Translations under genes and position numbers: made by a program
Assembly (NCBI GenBank): GCA_025349905.2
Contig: MU624541.1
Span: 52,227-116,226 of the forward strand
Direction of reading: 5' to 3'
DNA: 64,000 nt
Source of the DNA: Blastocladiella britannica
Taxonomy: Eukaryota > Blastocladiomycota > Blastocladiomycetes > Blastocladiales > Blastocladiaceae
Notes under the pieces: generated by a model
The model's database searches: none
Seen by the model: the letters and a program-made list of their open reading frames with translations, nothing else
Told to the model about the DNA's origin: nothing
Shown: positions 55,685-64,000 of the stretch, in pieces
Position numbering within the stretch: the first letter of the stretch is position 1
Layout of the letters: each line of letters starts with the position of its first letter

Positions 55685-56491
55685 ATGTCGCTCTTATTCG
55701 CGTCGGCATCTTCCTTGACCCTGATGACGGCCGGCGACGTGTTTGCGCAGTGGGTCGTGCTGCCCGAAGGCGAAAGGCTGGCCAACCACTGGGATTCGGA
55801 CCGGACTCTGCGCATGGCCGCGATTGGTGCCTTCTTTAATGGTCCGTCTCATTTTATATAAAATGTGGTATGATGCGCGGTCGCGGCGTGCAATGGAAGA
55901 ATATATAATAATGGATCTAACGAAAATGAAATAAAAGGCCCATACTTTCGCGGCTGCTACAAGATCCTCGACCGGTACATCCCAATGCCGCTACCCGCGT
56001 CGCTGAAAGGCAAATCACTCACGCCACCCGAATCGCGGCGGCTCCTAATGCGCGCATTCACAAAAGGCATGGTCGCGCAGATGCTGACGGTACCACCGTA
56101 CCTGGCGCTGTTCATGACCCTGACCACATCGCTGGCGTACGCGCAGCGCAATGTGCGCGACGGATCATCCGTTCTGGCAGTCCGTACCGACGAGCTGCCG
56201 CTGACTGATTCCGTTGCGTCCACCATCGCTGCCAAGGCACCGACCATGTTTGCAACCGGGTTCTTGGTGTGGCCGTGGGTCAACACGCTGAATTTCCGAT
56301 ACTTTACAGGCAATCCTCGGCTTCTGGTCATGAATTCCACCAGTCTGTGCTGGAACGCATTCCTGTCGTGGTACCTCGCATCCACTGTTGTCACAACAGC
56401 TTCGAGGCAAGGATTGGCCGTTGCCGCTGCCGAGAGTATTGTACCAATGCCGATCCATAGTCCGAGCATGTCTCTCAATCAAAATGAATGA
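55685..56491 (+). CDS. Mpv17/PMP22 family membrane protein
   Basis: Two exons (55685-55841, 55938-56491) give 236 residues. Family signs are TAGDVFAQWVV near the N-terminus (the G-D-x-x-A-Q motif), GPYFRGCYKILDRYIP (the G-P-x-x-x-x-x-Y block split by the intron), and the C-terminal signature FLVWPWVNTLNFRYFTGNPR followed by CWNAFLSWYLAS. Mpv17/Sym1 proteins are four-helix proteins of the mitochondrial inner membrane or peroxisome that affect solute or nucleotide pools. The intron is 96 nt, the longest but one that I modelled, with donor GTCCGT. Which member (Sym1, Mpv17 or PXMP2-like) is not clear. Confidence 0.87.
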
Positions 56492-56522
56492 AATAAATTT
56501 TTGTTGTGCGAAAAAACAGCGA

Positions 56523-59500
56523 TTACGACGACGACGCTCCCTGCTTGGCAATCCCGTCCTCCTCCTCCTTGACTGGCGACGGCCCCGCGGCCGCCACCTG
56601 CGCCGCGAGTGCCGACAACCCGGACGAGCTGAGGTTTTTTTTCATGTACATTTGCGAGTGGCCCGGGAACCCAGGCACGCGCGGCGGCGATCCGACCATG
56701 GCGAACGACGACGAAGACGAAGCGGCCGGCTCCAGCGGCGGAAGAGACCCGAGAATCGTGGCCATGGACGCAAACGGACCCACAGTGCCGTCGAGGTGCG
56801 GCGACATGGGCGGCATGGTCGGGGTGCCCAGTGCCGCCGTCACCAGGCGCGGGCTCGTGGACGACCCGGCAGTTGCACCCGTGGACTTGTTAGCGGCGCC
56901 TACCGCCGCGCCCAGCAGCGACTCGACCGTCGCAGGCTTGGCGGCCGCTCCAGTAACGGCGCCAGGGGACGAGGTCAAGCGCGGCGAGCTCAGAGCGGCA
57001 GGCGCGGAGACCTTCACGGCGGCCGCCGGAGGTAGCGCCATGGCTGGCACGGGTCCCTCCGATCCTGGCGGCTGCTGGAACATGTACTTTGCCGGCGACA
57101 ACGTCAGGAGCAAGTTGACGCCAAGCCCGGCCGCGGTAGGCGCGTGGATCGGCGACGCGGGCATATGGCCGACGGCGTGCGCGGACCCGGACAGCACCAG
57201 CTGCAGCTCTTCCACCAGCGTCAGGTACCGGTAGGTCATGCGGATCGACGGCACGTTGGTCTTGTTGATTTCGTTACCCTCCGGCCCGGGCACGTGGTAG
57301 CGGTTGCCGAGCCACCGCTGCTTGAGCTCGGCCTCCCACCCGGACTGGAGCACCGAGTTGCGCGCCAGCTCGCACATGTCGACCGGCGACAGCTTGTAGA
57401 TCTGGGCCGCGACCGAGTACTCTTCAATCAGCGGCTCCTTGGTGAAATGAAACTGCAGCGGGTCATCCGTCGACAGAGACACGTTGAGCCCGCGCTGGAA
57501 AAAGTACGGCAACGGGTTGCGCTCGTACGTCAAAAACAGCGCATTGTTGGACAGCGGCGACATGGCGATCCCAATCTGCATCAAGTAAAACAAGTACTGC
57601 AGCGCGGGTACTTTACGCAGCAAGATACCGTGCGCGATCGAGTGCGAGGTCAGGAACGCCGACGTCAAGTGGTCCGTGTCGCCGGCCTCGCCCGCGTGGG
57701 GACGCAAGACAAACGTGTTGAAGTTGCGCTCGCGGCGCCACTGGTTGAGGGCCGTGATCCGCGCGTACATGTAATACAGGTAGTACGAGTAGGGCGGGTT
57801 GAGCGACATGGACCAGTAGCGCGGGAACGGGTACTTTTTGTGGATGCGGCGCTCGGCCCGCGACTCGTCGTCCACGCTGTCGAATCCAATCACCCGCTGC
57901 AAGAACACGTGCAGCTCCGGGTGCGACTGCGGGTTCTGCGTCACCTCAAACAGCGGGCCAAAGATGTTGTCGAGCAGCTCCTCAAAGTTCTGCACAGCGC
58001 CCGTGTGCTTGTAGAGCGTGTACAGTCGCGGGACCTGGATCAGCCACCGCACATTGTTGGAGAAGAGCTTGTTCTCAATCACCCACTTGGCGAGCTTGTC
58101 CCACTCGGTGCGCGACCGGCCGTAAATCGAGATCCGGTACTCGGCGTGCTGGTACTTGGACGCCTCCAGATCGCTAAATACCTCCTGCGTGATCTCAGCC
58201 ATGTATTTGCCGTCAATCAGGTTGTCGGACTTGAGGAAGATCTCGCGCAGTCGCGACTCGCCGATCGGGTTGTACTTGAGGTTGAACTTGTCGAAACGGT
58301 GGAACGTGTCCTTGTGCGCGTGCATGTCGAGGGTGTCGATCGACAAGTCGTACGCGGTGAGGTTGAGCGAGTTGAACACCTGCGCCAGCGTCAGGTACTG
58401 GTTGTCACGGTAAATCACCACGTCGTTGGCCGACTTCTTCATCTTGGCCTTGATGAACCGCAGCAGGTGCTTTTGATTCATGCACGCCGAGTGGTGCACG
58501 TGGGTGTCGACTTTACGGACGTTGTAAAAGTCGCGGTGCGGGACCGACTTGGTCTCGGCGATCTCGCGCGACTCGTTGAGCAGCGTGTACATGTTGAACT
58601 TGGACTCGAGGTACCGCAGGCGGCGGTACGCGTACGATTTCGCGGGCCCGTCCGAGATGACCGAGATGATGAAGTCGAGGTCGGTAAAGTACTTTTTGAT
58701 GGACGGCACCTTGGTAAACGGCTTGTGGGTAGCAATGTCGGCCGCCGACTTGTACACGTGCGCGACGCCGTCCTCGGTGGTGTGGTACACGAACGGGTGC
58801 GGGCCGGGGATCTCGCAGTCCTCGAGCCGGAACTCGCCCCGCTGCTCGGGCACGTCCGACGCCGGCGCGTTGGCTGCAGCCGAGGGCGCGGCACCGCCGT
58901 CCGCAGTCGGGACCCAGGCCGGGGGAGGCGGCTGTGGGTAGATCTGCCACGAGTCGGGGTGGTTCTTGGGGTTGTCAAACTCGCGCTGCTGCGACACTTC
59001 CATGTACTCGTTGCGCAGGTCCATGCAGCGCTTGAACTGGATCAGGATCGCGCGTGCTTCCTCTCCGACCGCGTATTCTACGTTTTCATTTTTGAGTTTT
59101 GGTCAGTCCTGCTACGCGGCAAGTGCTCATGAAAAAAAAAACGTACGAAGCTTGGCCGACTTGTCAAACCAGTTAAAGGCCGTGTAGTTGGCCATCCCAG
59201 CAGAGATCGATCCCGATCCAGAGACGGTGCGACGGCGTCCGGCGTCGCTGGCACCACCAGGACTCTTGATCGGGCCGCCGTGCAGGGCAACGTCGTCGTC
59301 GTCGTCCAAGCGATCCGGATTGTCACTGTCGTCGGCCGACGACGAGACGCCCGCCGAGGCCGCGTCCGCACCGGGCCCGACGCCGCCCGACCGCCGCGAG
59401 TGCGCCAGCGATGGGACGCGGCGGCGCGACTGGTGCGACTCGGATCCGGCCACCGATGTCCCTGCCCGATCCTCAGTACCAGCCCCAGAGCCGGCGCCAG

Positions 59501-59819
59501 GACCGCTTACGGCGGTGGCGCTCCCAGTGGTACTGGCGGCGTCGCCTGCATCGTCAAACTGCGAGTGGGCCCAGAACTTGGCGTCGTCGTGCTGTAGCTG
59601 CTTCTCGGCCGTGTACGAAAAGAACGGGTCCAGGTCTTGGGGGTGATCGCCCGGGTGCGCGTCCACGCCGTGCGCGTCGTCGATGGCCATGGACGAGAGC
59701 AACTGCGACGGGCTGGGCGAGAGGGCCTGGCGGTCGGGGGAGGTTTCGTCGCGGCGGGCGGCGAGCAGGCCTGGGTGGCGGTGGGGCCGACCCGAGTCCG
59801 AGGCGGGTGGTGAGGACAT
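56523..59819 (-). CDS. AMD1: AMP deaminase
   Basis: Two exons (59819-59147, 59077-56523) give 1075 residues. A disordered Ser/Asp-rich N-terminus of ~215 residues precedes the intron; the catalytic part follows. Signatures are the zinc motif [58 protein letters not shown] and [20 protein letters not shown]. The enzyme converts AMP to IMP in the purine nucleotide cycle. The C-terminal ~200 residues after [10 protein letters not shown] are Ala/Pro/Ser-rich and disordered, an extension not needed for activity. The intron is 69 nt with donor GTACGT. Its 3' end lies 31 bp from the stop of the convergent Mpv17 family gene. Confidence 0.95.
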
Positions 59820-60124
59820 TTTTTTTTTGTTTTTGTTATATTTCTTAAAAAGAGGCGATCAAGTGCAGGGGTGTGCGTTTGGGTTTTGTTCGCTTTTTTC
59901 TCTTGCGTTTGCGGGGGTGGCAGCCGTTTATTTCATCCGTAATAGTTTTTCCAGCTTTGCCCCACCCCACTCATTCCTGCCCATATCTCAATCAAGTACA
60001 GGCAGAAATTGGCTCCAATGGATGCAAGGCAATAAATGAGATAACAACATAAAGAAAAAAATACAAAATAGACCAAGAAAGGACATTGGATATCCATTCA
60101 TGAGAAAAGAAAAAAAAAAGACTT
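59820..60124. other. 305-bp spacer: AMP deaminase promoter and RPL19 3' flank
   Basis: This stretch is T/A-rich with no coding frame of host composition. It holds poly-T near the AMP deaminase start (59819-59829), and several A-rich stretches (about 60050-60070 and 60104-60119) that on the minus strand would be the T-rich 3' end of RPL19 transcripts. Confidence 0.4.
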
Positions 60125-60857
60125 TTACTGCTTGTCGCCAAGGAGAGCCGCCTTCTTCTCGGCCGCACGGGCAGCCTTGCGCTCGCGGAACGCCTTGTTG
60201 CGGAGACGGTGAGCCTCGGCCTGGTCGGCAAGAGCCTTGGTACGGGCCTTCTCGGCCTTGACCTTGAAGATGTACTCCATCAGCACGCGCTTGTTCTTGA
60301 ACACGTTACCCTTGGACTTGAGGTACAGCTCGTGGTAGAGGTGCTTGTCGATCTTGCCCGACTCGCGGTACTTGCGGAGCAGACGGCGCAGCACACGCTG
60401 GCGACGCATCCACAGGGTCTTGGTGGGCATGCGGGCCTCACGGGTACCCTGGCGCTTACCAGTGCCAGTGTGGCGACCCTTGCGCTTGGCAGCGAGGCGC
60501 TCGCGCACGCGGTAGCGGGACGCAGCGTTATCGGGCTTGGCATTGATGATGCCGTCCTTGACGAGCTTGCGGATGTTGGCGCCTTTTTGTTATTATATTT
60601 TGTTAATTACATTTACTCGATGAGAATTTACAATAAAATTACATACGCGAGTTGGCCTTGTTAATGTCGGTGGTCTCGTTGGGGTCGAGCCAGATCTTAC
60701 GCTGACCAACACCGAGGACCGCGGCGGCGAGACGCTTCTGGAGCTTGAGGGACACCCTGTAATATTTTTTTTCATTTTTCATTTACCAGTCAGACCATTG
60801 TCGGCGTGCCGTGTCTCGGAGCGAAAACGAAATACGAAATGCACAGCGGTCGTACAT
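60125..60857 (-). CDS. RPL19: 60S ribosomal protein eL19
   Basis: Three exons (60857-60856, 60756-60647, 60582-60125) give 189 residues, the same length as yeast Rpl19. The first coding exon is only AT: the 99-nt intron (donor GTACGA, acceptor ATTACAG) separates it from the G that completes the start codon, giving [15 protein letters not shown]. Family blocks follow: [49 protein letters not shown] and [20 protein letters not shown], then [19 protein letters not shown]. The tail is Lys/Ala-rich. eL19 is a core protein of the large subunit near the tunnel exit. No other ATG in the leader can join the exon 2 frame using a GT donor that I can find. Confidence 0.93.
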
Positions 60858-61187
60858 TTTTGATGATAGATATTCCTGACACTAAAGTAAAAAAAAAAGC
60901 GTATTCGGCGGAAAGAGAGAGCCTTTGAATTGGCAATTGAAACGTGAGTTCGTTACCCACACTGTTTTTTTCCACTACGAACAATTTTCTCCAGTGTGAA
61001 TGGTGTTGGGGTTCACGGCCAGCTTGTTAAGGAAAAAAAATTAACCAGTGACCGGTTGCATTCCACGTCACAAACACGCCGAACTCTTACTCAACTCACC
61101 ACATAAGTGATGCAATTGGGCCGGCCGAACTTGGCCGTTACTCTCTCACCTCGCTAAAAGTGAAAAAGTGCCACGTAACGTAAAGAA
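60858..61187. promoter_or_regulatory. 330-bp divergent promoter of RPL19 and the polyprenol reductase gene
   Basis: The interval is non-coding. It has alternating A/T-rich tracts (about 60887-60898, 61026-61044) and GC patches such as GGCCGGCCGAACTTGGCC at about 61120-61137, itself a near palindrome. RPL19 is normally strongly expressed, so this short interval must contain its promoter, but I cannot assign elements with confidence. Confidence 0.4.
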
Positions 61188-62585
61188 ATGCCAATTCCCG
61201 ACCAACTACTCGCGGCCCTCGCCGGCGCCTGCATCGCGTACTATGCCGCCATCACGCTGACTTTGCTGCCGCTGTCCATGGTCCCGGGCCTGCGCAAGCT
61301 CCTGGCCCACGGCAAGCTGCTCATGTCGGAGCACGCGGTGGCCATGGCCGATGCCCGCCGCCGCCGCCGCCAGCTCCACAACCCGGACCGCCGCGTGTCG
61401 CTGTCATCCTCCGCGGGCAATGCCGCTGATCCACTCACATCCGCCACCGAGACCGATGATGGCGTCTCGGACGGCGACACTGCGTCCTCGATCGTGTCGG
61501 TCTCCACCTCCAACTTGTCTGCGCGGCACTCTCGCCCGTCACCCAACATTTCTGGCGTGTCCAGCCCACTGGCATCGCGTGTAGGCGGCTCGGATGAGAG
61601 TGATGGCGATGACAAGGACGCGTCGTCAACCACAGCGCCACCACCACGGCCGTCATCCGACTGGCTCACGCAGCTGTTGTCGCTGCGCGTGCCCAAGGCG
61701 TGGTTCGTGCACTTTTACTGGGTGGCGCTGGCCATGACCGCGGTGCTCTCGGCCATCATCTCGCCCGCGCGGCCCCTGACGCTGTTTGGAATGCACGCGT
61801 CACGCCGTCTGTGGGAGCAGCGCACGTTTTTCCCCGCGTCGGCATCCATGATGCACTCGGGTCATTACTTGCTGGGCCTCACGTTTTACACTGTCACGCC
61901 ACTGGCGATCGCGCTGGCAGTGGTGGCGGCGAGGCGCGAGGGCCACGAGCCCGTGGTGGGCTTTGTGCTGACGTCGGCGTTCCTGGGCTTCAACTTGTCG
62001 CAGTGCGCGCACCACTACTTTTTGTCGGTGCAACCCAAGCCGGTCCCAGTGCCAGTGGCGACGGCTGCTGTCTCGCCGCGCGTGCGACGCATGCGCTCCA
62101 CGTCCCGGCCACGCGGATCGCCGGTTCCTGCGCGGACCACGGCGCCCATGCCTCCCATTCCGTCGCTTGGATCGGCACCTACAGCAACAACCGACTCGGC
62201 CGCTGCTGCCGACTCACCGACGCTGTCAGCGCCAATCACGCCGCGCCGCCTCCGCACCAATACCATGTCGAGTGGGATCAGCACCGTCAGCAACAGCAGA
62301 CCCAGCAGCAGTTCCCTCGGGACTGCAAAGCCTGCCTCTACTGCCGTCCCCGTCGCGTACAAGCTGCCCCGCCGCGGGCTCTTCAAAAAGGTGACCTGCC
62401 CGCACTACCTGTTTGAGATTTTGATTTACGCGTCCTTGTTCCTGATGCAGCCCAGCCGGGCCATGCTGGCGTGCGTGGTGTGGGTGGTGGCCAACCTCAC
62501 GGTGAGTGCATCGCAGAGCCACGAGTACTACCGGCTGGTTCACGGTCGCACGCGCAAGTACCGCATCTTCCCTGGCGTGTATTAA
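61188..62585 (+). CDS. DFG10: polyprenol reductase (SRD5A3/DFG10 family)
   Basis: This is a single exon of 465 codons. Membrane segments are visible at the N-terminus (LLAALAGACIAYYAAITLTLLP) and in FVHFYWVALAMTAVLSAII, in the region after HYLLGLTFYTVTPLAIAL, and at the C-terminus. The steroid-5-alpha-reductase C-terminal block is present: CPHYLFEILIYASLF, ANLTVSASQSHEYYRL and KYRIFPGVY, together with SRD5A3-like HASRRLWEQRTFFP. The enzyme reduces polyprenol to dolichol in the ER for N-glycosylation and affects filamentous growth in yeast. Two disordered Ser/Thr/Pro insertions (about 75-155 and 285-385) make it longer than yeast Dfg10 (~250). They are an unusual feature of this protein. Confidence 0.86.
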   Translation: MPIPDQLLAALAGACIAYYAAITLTLLPLSMVPGLRKLLAHGKLLMSEHAVAMADARRRRRQLHNPDRRVSLSSSAGNAADPLTSATETDDGVSDGDTASSIVSVSTSNLSARHSRPSPNISGVSSPLASRVGGSDESDGDDKDASSTTAPPPRPSSDWLTQLLSLRVPKAWFVHFYWVALAMTAVLSAIISPARPLTLFGMHASRRLWEQRTFFPASASMMHSGHYLLGLTFYTVTPLAIALAVVAARREGHEPVVGFVLTSAFLGFNLSQCAHHYFLSVQPKPVPVPVATAAVSPRVRRMRSTSRPRGSPVPARTTAPMPPIPSLGSAPTATTDSAAAADSPTLSAPITPRRLRTNTMSSGISTVSNSRPSSSSLGTAKPASTAVPVAYKLPRRGLFKKVTCPHYLFEILIYASLFLMQPSRAMLACVVWVVANLTVSASQSHEYYRLVHGRTRKYRIFPGVY

Positions 62586-63121
62586 CATATATCGTGTCCA
62601 AGTATTTTTTGAATTTCACAACACGATCTCTGATTGGGAAACAAAATGGCGTTTTCCCATTTCCCAATCAATACGCGACCGCCATTTCGCACACATATCC
62701 GTAGAACACATGAAAGTACGTCACCCAGGCTATTTCATGGGAATTTGGTCCTTCGTGCTGAGCCGTTTCCCATACTTTCCCTTTTTTCTTTTTGTTTTAG
62801 CGATCTGCCCAGTAGGAATTCGAAAAAGATACAAAAGGCGAGCCGTCGCCTCTCGCCTTCTGCCTCTTTCCTTCCCGCCTCTACTGCCTTCCTGCCTTGG
62901 AAGCTCTCTCTACCCCTCTCTCTTTCTCTCTACTCCATACTTTTTTGCACTCGCTCCACTCTTCGCTCACTTGGCTTACTATCGCCACTTTCCATACATT
63001 ACATACACCGTCTAATCCATTCACTTGATCTCGACTTGTACGGTTACATTTTTTACAACAGTCCAAAAACAAATGGGAAATTCATCCTGATCCACACTGA
63101 TCCACGAAATATAAATAGACA
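62586..63121. other. 536-bp spacer: leader of the secreted protein gene
   Basis: No frame here has host-like coding composition. Two long overlapping forward frames exist but read like translated pyrimidine tracts. A strong CT-rich block (about 62885-62935, CTCTCTCTACCCC and repeats) and TATAAATAGAC just before the ATG at 63122 are consistent with a promoter and 5' leader. Confidence 0.4.
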
Positions 63122-64000
63122 ATGCGCGTCAACACCTTCCTCTTCGCCCTAGTGGCCCTTCTTGCGCTGCTGTCAGGGACACAAGCCGCCCCGACCCAAA
63201 TCGACGAAGCAGTTGATCTTGAGAAGCGTGAACCGGTTCCTGCTGTGGTCCACGTCACGCAGACCCAAGTGATCACCAAGGTCATCAGCTACGTGACGCG
63301 CACTGCTACCCAGTATGTGTCTCTGCCGCCAACCACCGTCACCTCGACCGCGACTGCGACTCGGACAGTCACGCTGGTACAGCGGATCGTGACTCTGCGG
63401 ACTGCTACCGTGACTTCAACGCGTTCTGCGACCATCACGCTTCCGGGGGCTACCGACACTGTGACGAGTACCGCTACCACTACCATTCCCGCGAGTACTA
63501 CCACCGTTTCTTTGGTACTTGTCCTTTTATTTGTTGAGTTTGGATCCTTCGAAATATCTGACAATGATCCATCCTCATTTGTTGCAGCCCGCTCAGACCG
63601 AGACATCGACCGTCACCGAGTCGGCCGCGACTGTCACTGCCACCGAGACTAGCACCGTCACCACTGTACGTTTGGATCCTAAGCTGCTGTGAGTGATCCA
63701 ATCCATATTGACACATAAGTACACAACGATAGTCTACGGCCGGCCCGACCGCAACGGAGACGGCGACCGTCACCGAGACCACCACGATTGCACCCGGCGC
63801 ATCGACCGTGACGGACACCGTGACTGCCACCGAGACCACAACGACCACCGTGGAGACGCCTGGCGCCACGCTGACGGCCACCGAGACCACCACCGTCTCG
63901 ATTGCACCCGGTGCGACGTTCACGGTGACTGACACCACTGTACGAGTCCTTGGGTTTCCTTTAAGCGCAAGTGTCCATCGTATTGACCGTCCTCATACAA
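63122..64000 (+). CDS. secreted Thr/Val-rich repeat protein, 3' partial
   Basis: A typical signal peptide opens the protein (MRVNTFLFALVALLALLSG, cleavage near AQA-AP). It is followed by a Kex2-like LEKREP site, so a propeptide is likely. Exons are 63122-63514, 63588-63665 and 63733-63939, then donor GTACGA at 63940; the last intron runs past the window edge. The body is a Thr-rich repeat with units like TATETxTVT and APGATxTVTDT, expected to be heavily O-glycosylated and cell-wall or surface located. Every intron is in phase 0, so repeat exons could be gained or lost without a frame shift. The function is unknown; adhesins and wall mannoproteins of fungi look similar. Confidence 0.72.

Noticed and set aside
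62506..63152. Two overlapping forward frames of ~170 codons between the polyprenol reductase and the secreted protein.
   Set aside because: They translate a CT-rich leader into Leu/Ser/Phe runs and start inside the reductase coding region.

Overview
The window is nuclear DNA of a GC-rich, gene-dense fungus, most likely a zoosporic early-diverging lineage (Chytridiomycota or Blastocladiomycota). The evidence is mixed. Fungal-type genes are present: bifunctional HIS7, an Mtf1-like mitochondrial transcription factor, an Abf2-like HMG protein, a LIM-RhoGAP of the Rga type, GPI1 and Ima1. There is also an AK8-type adenylate-kinase-like protein, a family tied to cilia and flagella that non-flagellate fungi normally lack. 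Coding DNA is GC-rich and carries many Ala/Ser/Pro/Gln low-complexity tracts, while introns (mostly 54-99 nt) and spacers are T-rich. I rebuilt about 58 introns by hand from reading-frame continuity and protein-family alignment. Their donors are mostly GTNCG rather than GTAAG. I cannot name the species.

Layout. 1-5100: 3' part of an SR-rich protein gene, a disordered protein, an Aurora kinase, and a tRNA-Arg(UCU) with an intron. 5100-8900 (minus): a disordered protein, an Ima1/TMEM201 inner nuclear membrane protein, and a mitochondrial double-HMG protein. 8869-14131: a 1492-residue TBC RabGAP and a small ACT-domain protein. 14210-18843: a LolD-like ABC ATPase, PPC decarboxylase, splicing factor YJU2, and a Fanzor (eukaryotic TnpB) reading frame. 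19233-27338: a C2H2 protein, a small membrane protein not obvious from long reading frames, GPI1/PIG-Q, and a four-LIM RhoGAP. 27419-33687: PCCB, an Mtf1-like factor, and a RAMA-PHD-ePHD-FYR chromatin protein. 33850-41675: a membrane protein, an acyl-protein thioesterase, a protein joining an SF3B3/RSE1-like propeller to a DH-PH RhoGEF, and tRNA-Leu(UAA). 41737-50256: a DUF7918-like protein, a long PHD protein, and AK8. 50323-64000: a BRO1-domain protein, HIS7, an Mpv17 family protein, AMP deaminase, RPL19, a polyprenol reductase, and the start of a secreted Thr-rich repeat protein.

The genes are mostly unrelated housekeeping and regulatory loci packed with short spacers on both strands. Loose themes are small-GTPase control (TBC, RhoGAP, RhoGEF), mitochondrial gene expression (HMG protein, Mtf1-like), splicing (YJU2, SF3B3-like module, SR protein) and chromatin reading (two PHD proteins).

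The items most worth follow-up are the Fanzor frame with an intact RuvC triad but no N-terminal half, the SF3B3-RhoGEF fusion, the RAMA-PHD-FYR protein without a SET domain, the GTNCG donor consensus, the AK8 protein whose two P-loops are both lost, and the RPL19 start codon split by an intron.
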